Origin: CAVPKN01 sp964588495
Lineage (GTDB): Bacteria; Chlamydiota; Chlamydiia; Chlamydiales; JAAKFR01
Direction of reading: 5' to 3'
Assembly (NCBI GenBank): GCA_964588495.1
Contig: CAZPPS010000001.1
Location: forward strand, 1 to 64,000
Length of the DNA: 64,000 nucleotides
The first letter of the stretch is position 1; the number at the start of each line of letters is the position of its first letter. The notes beneath the pieces were generated by a model, which had not been told where the DNA came from, made no database searches, and worked only from the letters and a program-made list of their open reading frames with translations. Below are positions 16,183-28,100 of the stretch, piece by piece. A program made the translations under genes and the position numbers.

Positions 16183-19100
16183 CTAGATCGTTAGAGATTT
16201 CTGATATTCCGCATGGATGGGCCTCACTTTTTCCTTCAAGCCAGAGATATATCTGTCTACAGCAGAAGCAAAAATTCCCTTTTTGTAGCTGTCAAAATTA
16301 TCCTTAACTCCCAAGATGGCAAGCACTTCTTCAAAATCACTTGAGCCTCTCCCCTTTTTAGTTTGCATTAAAAGATTCCAACCCTTTTCGAAGTCTTTAT
16401 TGCCTAAAAGTGTCATAAAATAGTCTTGGAGTTTATCCATGTTCTGATCAAAGAGCACCGCAAAGGCATCTTTACTCCCGAAGTTTCCAACAAGGTTTAA
16501 GATTTCGGTGCGGATTTTACCAGTAGCCACATCGAGTCCAGAGACAAGTTGAGGCTGATAGTTGGAAATCACTACCGTAGGTTTAGCAACTGTGACGGTA
16601 GGAGGTGTTTCTTTAGGCTCAGGAAGGAGGATGGGCCCCTCATCATCAGACGTGTCTTCATCAGACATGCCAATGACCGCTTTTTCATTTATATAATTCT
16701 CAAAGCTGAAGGTTTCAGGTTCTGGTTGAGAACCATCCAAAGCTTCCATCTCCTTGCGTAGCTCTGTACGCAGCTCTATAAGGAGCTTGCTGGATTTTAT
16801 AGCTCCACTGTCTATCAAAGTTCTGATTGCTTGGTCGGCATTATAGCCACTCAGCAACTTGATCCAGATCTTAAGGACCGTTATTTCTTGAGGACGGTAT
16901 TTGGATTTGTCACAGTTAGCAGCGAGCTTTCGCTGTGCCACTTTCAAAAGCCAGGGCAGATCCCCATCAAAGACAGTTTCCTCGTTGAGCTCCAATTTCT
17001 TATCAAGAACTTGGCTGGCTGCTTGTACAACCTCTTGGTCGGCATTGTAGATCGTTTCAATGAGCTCCGCACTTTGAGGTGCCCTCACCTTTTGTAATAT
17101 CCTCACCAAATCAGCCAGTTGGCCCTTATTTTGATTAACATAAGTAACCAAATAATCGAGCTCATCCAAAGTGTACTCTGTCCAGTTAAGGAAGAGTTTA
17201 TTCATCACCATCGTTTTGATAAATTCTGGATGGTCTACGGAAACTTGGTGTGCGCGGTCCATGCACATCCGCATCGAGAAACTCTCTTTCGAAAGCGTAT
17301 AGACGCCGATGCCTACAGAACCATTTGTATTATTCCGCGCTTTCGATTTCTCCATCTTATCAGGATCTGGCAGTTTTGACCGAGAATGCTGGCATGTTTT
17401 ATGGATAGGTCTTACCGCCCTTTCTAAGTCAGCCTTAAAGCTGGCGTTGGGATCCTTTGTATCAGTCGTTTTGCCAAAAAGTTTTCCAAACCCGCTAACG
17501 ACGCTGCTAGGAGGAGTAATTGTGACTCCCAAGGTTGTGAGAACTTTGTCAAAATAATTTGTTAAGAAAAATTGCCAACCATTTTCAAAACTTCCATTGG
17601 TTAAGCAATTTTCAAAATAGGTTTTAAGCGTGGTACTACGTTCTTTGAAGATCTGCTTAACCTGATCTTCAGTTTTACTCTTCAATTTGCCGGTCTTGAT
17701 CATATTCATAAACACATCGCGGATCTCTAAAAGCGCTGTATCGACTGGATCGACTGGCTTTCGAGGAACAGCCGCTTCCGGCTCATTCTTGCGCGCTTCA
17801 ATCAAGGCCGGCGCCACCTGTTCTTCCCGCTCGGCGGGCGTGATGATAACAGATGAGAACTGAGAGCCATTTTGCACAACCAAAAGCTCAACAACCGGAT
17901 CCCCATGGGATGGCAGTCTATCCAAAAGCTTCCAAGCTCTTTCAGAGATGCAAAGATCTTTGAAATCTTCGGGTAACTCAACCCTGCGTTCCCCCTCAGC
18001 GATCGTTTGAATCGACTGAAAATGGGTTCCATACCAGTAAGGATCTAAACTACTTTGGTTAAGTGCAAAATCTTTAAACGCCTTAAACTGGATTGGCTTA
18101 ATGCTCTCGTAGATGTTGCCCGGAGTCAAAAGCCTTTCCTGTTTCTCTTGCCTTTGCTCCCGTTTCTGCTCTTGAAGCTGTTGCACTTTCTGCTCAGTGC
18201 GTGTGCCGGCTTCATCATCCATACTGACTTGCTCTGGCAAATGCGCTTTCAAATATTGCTGATAATCGGGATCTGAAAGACGCTTCAGCTCAGCTTCAAT
18301 TTCGCGCTGAGCTTTCTCAAAGCCAAACATCACAGCAAGATATTTCAATACTATCTGACGCACTATCGCACATTCTTCAGGAGAAAAATCTTTAATGGAC
18401 TTTAGTTCATCTTTAATAAAGTTACTGAGCTGCCGCTTATGCTCTTCCTCCTTAACTTTAGCACAACTTGTGATAAGGCCCATAGTTTTGAGCATTTTAA
18501 TTTTAGTCGCTGCCGCATCGCCGGCTTTTTTGTGCTTTTTGCAAATTAATAGAATTTGATTCTTAAAACTTGTCTTCATCCGATCGATTTTTTCCAATTC
18601 ACCTTTACAATTTTTTATCATGAAAGTGATCGGATCAGCCTTTGTGCGAGCCTTATACTCTTTCTCCCAGTTACTGCGGCTGCTTAAGATATAAAGCTCT
18701 TTCAGTGCTTTATAGACAGCCTGTCCTTCGATCTCTTCAAGACATTCTGTATTTTTGATGTCTGTCAGATCAAAAGGTGTTCTTACCTCGGCATCGATAT
18801 ACTTTTTGAGCGGCACTTGCTCTTTAAAGATGCTGGCTTTGACGTTTTTGACGTCCTCTTCACCTAAAGTGTTTAGCATAAAATAGCGCATGCAGTGGCC
18901 AATGGTGATGTCCTTGGCATCCACACCGCGATCCTGCCAGACTTTTCTAACCTGATCTTCTGTCTTTTTGTCGTGAGACATTCTGATATCATGCCCCATG
19001 TCGATGTGGCGCAATCTCCAGAGAAGCTGTGCGATGTCATCTTCGAGGTTTCCAGCACCTACCATCGCTTCCCCATACTTCCCACCTCCACGTGGTACAT

Positions 19101-22100
19101 GGAAGTGTACACCCCGCCCATCCTGGCGGTTATACAAGAAGAGACCATTCGGATCGATCGCGTTGCTTTCGTAGGTCATCGGGAAGAAGTGCTCTCCCGA
19201 ATTCCAGATTTTTTTCACAAGCTGCTGCTCTTCCCGAACACGGTAGATCATCTGGCGCGGATTTTCTTGTCTCAGTCTACTTGCCAGTTTCTCACTGTCA
19301 TTGCCCAAGACTTTATAGTCGAAGTTCAAGATGGCATGGCATTTGTCTTCCTTGGCCAACTCTTCGATACGCTCAAGCGGATCATCAAATGTTTTTGTCT
19401 TCCGATCAAGATGCAAGCAAAGAAGGGTTTCTCCCAAAACGACATCAGGCGCTTGAGAGTGCGCATCTGTGTAATCGGAAAGATTCAATGCAAACGGCTG
19501 GCCCGTACCAGAACCTACACGTACATCTGTCCCCAATCCCAAATCCTGGGAGTTAAAGGTGATCTGTTCGTGATAGACACGGATTGACGGTGTTTCGAGC
19601 ATGATATGACGCAAAAACTGAATGCGCTGAAGGGCAAGCTCTGGATCTTTGATAAAGGCCTCGTAATGATCCCCTTTATAATTGGTAGATGCAACATCGC
19701 CAATTTTTTTAGACCATTGGGTCCACTTTTCTTTAGGATAAAGAGGGGAAATTGCCTGATCCAAAACTCCGAGCTCTTTATATTTAGTTCGGAAAATTTC
19801 TTCCCCAATCTTATTCCCTGCTCCTGCATAGTGGAACATATGGTGAAGGATATTTTCTGATTCCTCCCCGTATAAAACGCCCGGTTTTTCTCCTTCCCCG
19901 TCAAAAGGAACCACAGTAACCCCATTTTGAGAAGAGATTCCCCTTTCAAGCTCGGGATTGACCCCGCGCACAGAATCCATGGTTTGAGAAAGGAAGGTCT
20001 TCAAAGCGCATAAATAGCCCTTTTCGTCTTGTTCAGCTCCCATTTTCCAGGCTGGTAAACCGTTGGGATGAGCGTCTCTGATTCCCAGAACAAAGTCTAA
20101 GAACTCTTCTTCATTAATTTTCTGCCAAACATCCTTTTTCCAACCTACAGCTTCCCAGAAATCGTCATCCCGATAAATAGAGCGTGCCACACCTCTAAAT
20201 GCCTGCGGTATATCCTGAAGCGAGCGCAAGTTATTGCCCACAATCTTATCCCAAAGATCTGCATGATGGTCTTTAATCGTGCGCATTAGCTTCTCGGCCA
20301 CTGTAAAGCGGATCGCATCGACTGTCCGGAATGGGCCCGTTGCAAAGTTGTATTCGAAGGAGATATCAAAGTTAACATCTTCATCGATCAGATAAATGGT
20401 TTCAGGTTTCTTGAAATGGGTTTCGATTTTTTTCAATAACTGGAGCTCAGCAAATACCTTAGACCTGTCTTTGCCAGGTTCCATGATCTCTAAAAATCCC
20501 TGAAGCTGAACCCTTTTGTCTCGTAAAGCCGCAATCTGGGACGGGGATGTCAAGATGGCTTTTTTCTCTTGTTTCAAATTCTCAAGGGTTCTAGCAAGCG
20601 TTTCAAGATGCTCGATCGAACGCTCCGCAATGAACTTATCCAGTTGCTTACGTCCTTCCGTCGCGGATAGCTTATTTAATTCGGCGGAATACGCTTGATC
20701 CAGACCAAAATCGATGCTGAACTGGAACACAAAAGCTTTGCCGCCCATCGAAACTGCGAGCTGATCGACAAGCGCATCAGTAGTCACCATGACAGGCTCA
20801 TACTCTTTTTGAATGAGCAAGTCGATAGCTTCAGGGAAGATAAAGTCAGATTTCCCTGTTCCCATTTTAGCTTTGATGAAGCGAACAGGTTTTCCTTCCT
20901 CTCCCATTTGTTTCATATCTTTCAACATATTTTGCAAAGCATCGATCGCTTTATCACGGCAAATCCACTGATTGCGGATATCGCTTACGAGATATCTTCT
21001 GCTAAACTGCTGATCTTTAAGAAATTCAGTTTTTACCTCTTTTCCATCAACAATCTTGGTTTCGTTGTAGCGTAAACGATTCGCTCCCCCTTCCAAGAAG
21101 CCTTGCAAGAAGGCGCTATAGCGGAGCCAATCGGCGTTTTGGTTGGCAGCGCTTTGGACCATCTGCTCTTCAACGTGGCTGTCAAATGTAAATGGAACGC
21201 TTGCTTTAAGCTGCCGAGAAAGGGGTGCAAGGCTTCTGCACACTTCTTTGGCATGTCCATATTGCTGCAACTCTGTCATCGACAGAATGTATTCGGTAAT
21301 CTGCTCAGCAAATTTGACTTGAGCCACTTCATCTTGAAGACGTCCGAGCTGTCCATAGCGGTAGATATCAAAAACAGCCTGGATGATCTGCTCTTCAGTT
21401 AATGCGTTTCTATCGGCAAACAGATGGGCAATATTGAGCTCTGCGGCATACATAGAGGCTGTATCCAAAAGACGCCCTCTAAGGGTGCTTGTCTTTTTAT
21501 CGAGAGCCTTAATGTTGTTGCAGACTTTCAGGTAAACAGATTCAAGAGATTTGACCTTAAAGGAATTTTTCGTCCTTGTATTCAGATCTTTTGCCGCATC
21601 ATCAATCCCTTTCTGTTTCATTTCGAGGCTATGATTTTCCCGATCTGAAAGGTTTGGATCGCAAGCAAAATACTTCGCTTTGCAGCGCTCAGCTCTTTTA
21701 TCCCAAACAGACTTCTCAGTCTTTTTCCACTCCCCTCTATTGGCATCCCAAACTCTTAGGGAATCTTCAAAGTTAGCTCCCCACTTCATGTCGACAGTTG
21801 ATGGCTTAACCGCTACAGGTTCGTAGGCAGATGGGGTCACTTTGGGATAAGGCTCTTGAGAGATGCCAGCTTCTTGTAAATAGCGGGCATGGACAGCCTT
21901 CATCTGCTTTTTGAAATTGTTTAAATATCCCTGGAGGACAAATTCTGTAAGTTTTTGTACCCCTTTTTGTGCCCCTTGAACTTGCTCCCCTGGTTGAGAC
22001 GTAGATTCTTGGACAAGCTGTTTAATCATTTTTTCCAGATCCACCCAGACCGCATCAAAATCAGGGATAAGGAGAAGTGCATCAACAAATGGTAGAAGCT

Positions 22101-25100
22101 CATCTTTTTGCTGATTAAGCATGTCAATAATAGGGGCATAGAAAATAGTATTGGCTACAGCAGTTGTGATTTCATTCCAAAATCTCTCTCTTAAGGCTGT
22201 GATTTTATCAGTTTTATTCACATCAATAGGTTGCAGAGGAGGCTCTCTAACAGCAATCGCGTCCACAGTGATGACTTTTCCGGCCTGACCTTGTAGGGCA
22301 GCTGCAAGGAAAGTATTGAGAAGCTGACATGAAAGGTCGACGAAAACTTTTTTAACTCCGGTCTCGTGATCCTTGCCTCCAATGTCTTCATTGTAGGTAA
22401 CGCTACTCAAACCTTTTTCATACAAAAGATTGAGCTCCGACATCCCTGCACGTATTGTATTCATGATGCCTGGGGCCATATCGAGTTTTTCTCTGTCTTC
22501 TTTACGTACAGCCTCCAGCGCCTGAAGATCGGGAAGTTGAAACCGGGCTTCTTTTAAATCCTTCAAGATAGCTCCCATTCCGTCGAGATTCCCCTTGCGA
22601 TGGTCCTCACCAGTGCCAGTTTTACAATAGTGCCACCAGGCAAGCAGGGTTCTGCGTGCCGTATCCACTCCATTTGCAAAGCGCACCTTATCTTCAGCTA
22701 ATGAGAGATTTTCAGGTTTTAATTCCCGCAGCAGGAAAGAGATGTCTTCAATTTCAAGGCTTGGAGTTGAGCGTAAAATCCATTCCCAATAGCTCCAGAA
22801 ATTGGCAAGAATGGTAGATCCCTTAGGGTAGCTCCCTTGCTCTTTATGGAGCTGTTCGATAGACCATACGCCGTGCGGCTTCACATAATTTGCAATGAGA
22901 TCTGCCATATCGGCCATTTCACGGGATGTTGGCAAAGCAAATTGAATGCGTTGTGCTCTTTCTTTGGGTTCTTTGATCAATTTTTTTTCTTTCCCAACAG
23001 CTGCCAATCCAAGGAGGATGGGGCTTTTGGTTAAAACTCCTTCTTCCTGCTTTGTCAAAAGAAGGCCAAGCTCTTTAAGCTGCCGGTGATGTGTGGTTAA
23101 AGTTTTGCGGTAATCAGCATAGAAAGCAGCGCCTACAAGCGAACGGAACACCTCAGCTGTATTATTCATTCCAAGGTATTCTTTGATTTTTTCTTTAGCC
23201 TCATCTCCAAACATCCCTTGGAGGGCTTTTTCCGGCTCCATTTTCAACCTATTTAAGGCTTTTTCCAAATCAAACATCTCAACGCCATGTTGCGCCTTGA
23301 TCTTTGTACTGAGAGCTAAAACGGATGCCATCAATTTTGCTCTAAAAGCAGATTCCAGAGGTGATTTGGAAAGAACCTTTTCTGTAATAGCCTCTTTGAT
23401 GATTGTGCCAAAGAACGTCAGTACCATTTTCTCAAGCTGGCTGACATCTTCCCGTGTTGGACTGTCATTTTGACTCATCAAATCCAAAAATCGGCTTGCA
23501 GTGCCCCAATCCCCTCTTAATGAGGCAACATGGGCTAAGTAGAAAAACCCTGCTTGCGAAGAGGATTCGCCCCGTCCATCGATCCGGTATTTAATTCCTC
23601 TTGGAGCTGTAAAGCTTCTTGCCAAATCTGCAAGCTGATCCACCATATTCGGGTCGACTCCACCCATCTGTGCTAGCATTTCAGCGCCATCGACAAGCCC
23701 ATCGGCTCCTCCGGCAAAATTTTCAGCCATCCCGGCTACATTGCGGACTATTCCCATGTTAATGTTACCGGTAACACCTGCAGCATCCAGCGCGCCCCCT
23801 GCAAAGTCGATCACATCTGTGATGGACTTCATAAAGTGCACTTTAGCGCCTTTTTTACCACCGCCTATGGCTGTATGGGGGAAAATCCAAATTTCTTCAT
23901 GCCCTGTCACGATATTTTTAAGAGGGAGAAGATATTCCCGGTACTCTTTGCCAAATCTCTCTTCATATGTTTTGGTATTGGTCAGCTGCCATACCCAATC
24001 TTCATTTCCACTCACAACCCAGGTATCGCTACCCGCTTCCTGACGTTTAATAATCAGCTGTTCCCCTGTGCTGGGGTGGCGTGGGAAACGGATCTCATCC
24101 ACCTGGTCCCGATTTTTAGAGAGCAAAAGCAAATCGGAACCGCTGCGGAAATTCAGCAACTTTGCGTCCCGTTCAGAAAGTCCGGTGCACACCCATTTGC
24201 GCTCTTTGCCACCGCCCAAAGTAGCCCCTCTAATTTTACTGCCGCTGATATGCAGAGCGATTGGATCTTCATCGAGGCGGTGTCCATGCTGGGGAACCAA
24301 AATATTCGATGTATCCTGGATGTCATCTTTACCGACAGCAATCCATGCCCCTTTTTCTTTCACCAGATTTTCAACCGTTTTATTGGTGCTTTGAGACCAA
24401 AGTTTCCAGAACTTATCGCGCTCGTGCGTGCTTAAAGCCAGTTTCTGAAACTGCCAGCTCTGTCCCTTTACAACCTGGAAAATTTGGAGGGATTTATCAC
24501 TTTTTCTGTAGCGGAGCTTAAACTCAGCCCCCATCTTCTCATCTACCCACAAATAATCGGAAATGTCAGGATTTTGGGGATCTTGCATACAGGTCGTATA
24601 GGGATTTGCCGCTCCAAAAAGGAATTTGAAATCATCATGTTCCTTAATTTGTTTTGTCAGCCTGTCTCGCTTGCCATATTTAAGCTCACAACTAAAGCCC
24701 TCCCCCGTGCGGAGATCTACTTTAAAGCTTTTATTTTCTATGGCATAGACGTAAGGCTTTTCTGTTTTCTTCCAAATTCCATCTTGACCTGTTAAGTGTT
24801 TTAAAAGTTGACTGCATAGCTTAGAGTCCTTTTCAATGTCATTGGCAATCTTGGGAAGAAATTCTTTTTGGACCAGATGGTCAAGCTCTGCCTGTAATCC
24901 CGTATGTCCAATCTCAAAGGGTGAGTTTTTCATGATGAAAAACGCATTTAGGAGATTGCGCCATCCATCGATATTCTCTGGAGGGAAATGGGAAAAATAG
25001 CAGAGGGCAAAAGTGGCATAGAGCTTTTGATCTGCAGTATCGATTTCCTGAAGAAATGTTCCCACCATTTTATCGTGTTTGTAAGCAGGAAGGGCCTTTG

Positions 25101-28100
25101 AGATCTGTTTTGCCAGGCCAGCATCACACTCAACGACTGCCTGTTTGCGGATACGCTGACAAACTTCGCGGACAAAAAGTTCTGAGCTGATATGTGTTTT
25201 GCCTTTTTTCTGTAGATATCCACAAATCTCTTTAAAAAGAGGTCCATTATCGATGAAATAAGCAGGGTTATTTCTGAGTTGCTCCTGAATCAGCCCCTGC
25301 TGGAAAAAGTTTTTATGCAAGGTGTGCTGGATCTGAGGATCTTCTATCTTATCGGCATACTGCAAGATGAAATCAAAGCAACGGGTGACAGCAATTGGAG
25401 AGAGTTTTTCACCATTCTTTGATTGGGTCAAGGCTGTTCCTATTAGCATGTATTCCTGTACAGGATCCATCCCCTTGGACTCTTTTTCTTCTTCTGACTG
25501 TTTACTTTTCTTTTGTTTATCTTGAGCACGGCGATTGGCAACTTCCAAAAGCTTTTTAATTTCCCGATCTCCACCTACTTTCTCGGCGATAAGAGCATCG
25601 GGGGATTGGCCCATGAAGTTTTTACGCTCTTTAAAAGTTGCAGGATTTTCCGCAATCGTGTCGTCAAGAGCTAAGAAGCCTGCTGAATCGGGACTCGAAG
25701 AGAGAGTCAGATTTCCATATTCATCTTTATCAAGAATGCCGCGGACTGTTGGAGCCGCAACGAGATAGATCGCTGGCATTGCAGCAAAAGTATTTCTCAC
25801 TGCCTCATTGGTCATCTTTTGTTCGGTCATGAACTCCCAGGCAGCTTTTGCGTAACTTCCAGATCTGTAAGGCTTCATATGACGAACAGGATCACGCATG
25901 ATCTTACGCATCGCATCGAGCCGGGCAATATAGGCAAAAGCATCCGGAACCAGACGCTCGCCTCCATCACCTGGAGTAAACTGCCCCTTAAACTGATAAT
26001 CTATTCTCTGACTGAGAAGTTTTTTCTCGTCCTGACCAAACAATTGAGGCTTAAATTGGGTTCCATCTCCCAATTCGTCATACCCAAGCATAAAATTCTT
26101 GGCATGTTTGTCGTCAATATTAGCACTATTTCCGGCATGCTTATCGAAACATCTTTTGCAGGCAGCATAACGCTTTTCAAACTCAGGAGAAGAGCCCACA
26201 AGCACACTGCAATCTTGATCCATGAGCCAAATGGCTCGTTGTGTATTACAAAACGTTTTGCCAATCCAGTCTGTGCCTCCCAATTTATAAGCATAGAGCT
26301 CTTTGGAAACGCCCATAATTTTGGCATAGCGACCGAGCACGGCATGCGTGCGCTCACCCGCCTCATCATGACAGCTGATCCCCCTTACCAAACGGTCCCA
26401 ATCTCTATCGAGAGTCTTAACGTTGATCCTAAGGGTAAGATTGCCGCGAAAATCATCGTTCCTTTTAGCATCTGCTATATCTCTTTCGAGTTGAGCTTCT
26501 CGAGTTTCTTTTTTTTCCTTATCACTAGGAATCTTAGGATCATCAGGCTTATGTCTTGGATAAGGATACTTACGGCTTATTTCAAAGGGTTCATTTCGAT
26601 ACTTTTCATAATCAGCTAACTGCTGATTGTAGAGCTTTAAGTCTGCATCATAGCGCTCTTGCTCCTCCTTATGGCGCGCGTCTGCTTTTTCCCATTCGTC
26701 TTTAAGTCTTTTTGTTTCCCTTTCTTCGATCTCCTGATCCCGCATAGCGATAAAAGCATCGCGTTGAGTTTCAAGCGCCCTTATTTTTTCAGGGCTATTT
26801 TTGTAGGTATTGAAAATCCCTTCAGTACCGGTAAGAGGTGTTAGTTTCATGGGGATCAGCCGGCTGAACATGTGGCGCTGGATCAAAGGCATAACCACAT
26901 TAAATTCAAAAACTTCATGAGGCTTTAAAGGATAGGTTCCAGAGCGTAAAGAGGCCTCCATCATTCTTTCTGCGAGACTATCGAGATTTTTACCCCAGCG
27001 AGTCAGTTCTGCCTCAGTTAAGGAATCCCAAAATGTGAGTTTGTCGAAAGTCGCATCATCAGCTGGCGGCAGAGACTGCATCATCCCTAAAAGAAGGGAT
27101 TTTGCAGCCAGAGGATCGGCATTTTTTTGCCTTAAGTAGTTTTGGGCACTTTCCAAAAGAGTGAGGAACAGTTTTTCAATTTCCTTACGCTCATCAATAG
27201 CAGCATAACCCTCTGCATTTTCCATGCGGATGCGTAAGTCGCCAACACCTGCCCACTCTTCAATGGAGACACGGGAATTTTCCACATCCTTGACAGTCAC
27301 CGGACGTTTAATGACCTCTTCAATGTCCCTCTCTAAGGTCGTACTAAAAATGGAGACCTTATTCTTGAGGTTGTCGATGTCTTTTTGTTCGAGATCCTCC
27401 CTTCTGCCCAGCTCTTCCAGCTTGTTTTCCACAAATTCGATCAAGCTATCAGAAACAGCTTTCGCTGTGTCTAAATCAACCTCTTTTTCCACATATTGAC
27501 GCACTTTTTTGGCATAAGCCAAAATTCCATCGAGCGAACGTGCCCGCTCGTCGTTGTTCAAACGCCCCTCATTTTCTTCGTAATAAGAGATCAAATGGTT
27601 CACATAGACTTGATAGAAGTAGGCTTTGGAGGAGGTGATTTCCTCAAATCGATGCTCGTCTTGAGAAAGATGGGGATTCTCCTTAGTCTCAATCAAATCC
27701 TTAGCGTCATAGTGTCCCCATTTCGATTTAGTGATGCCATATGTAAACGTGATGTCCAACTGCGACGCAATCTCAAAGAGGGCTTTCACCGGATCTCTAC
27801 TGGCTTTTTTCTCAGCAGAATCGGTGATCACAAGTGTGCCGTAGCGCAAAAGAAGAGAGCTAAGGGATTTATCCTGTCTGGACGGCCCTTTAATTTTGGC
27901 CTCTTTTTTATCTTTTGCAAGCGCAACGCTTTGGGTTGAGAAAAGAGCGCGGGCAAATTTTTTGCGTGCCTCAGGTGAGGTCAAAGAATTTGACACATTA
28001 TATTGTGTCATCACCTGCATCTTTCTAGATTCGAGACTCGTTGAAGAAAAGCAGATATGCTTGGCATGAACAATATTGTATTTATTTTTAGTGAAAACAA

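Noticed and set aside
15977..16186. 69-codon plus-strand frame
   Set aside because: Runs through palindromic repeat copy 2 and the terminator.
18895..19587. 230-codon frame antisense to the giant gene
   Set aside because: Opposite to a conserved-looking coding frame; composition is a shadow and no motif is present. Same for 23836-24435, 25819-26619 and 28132-28626.
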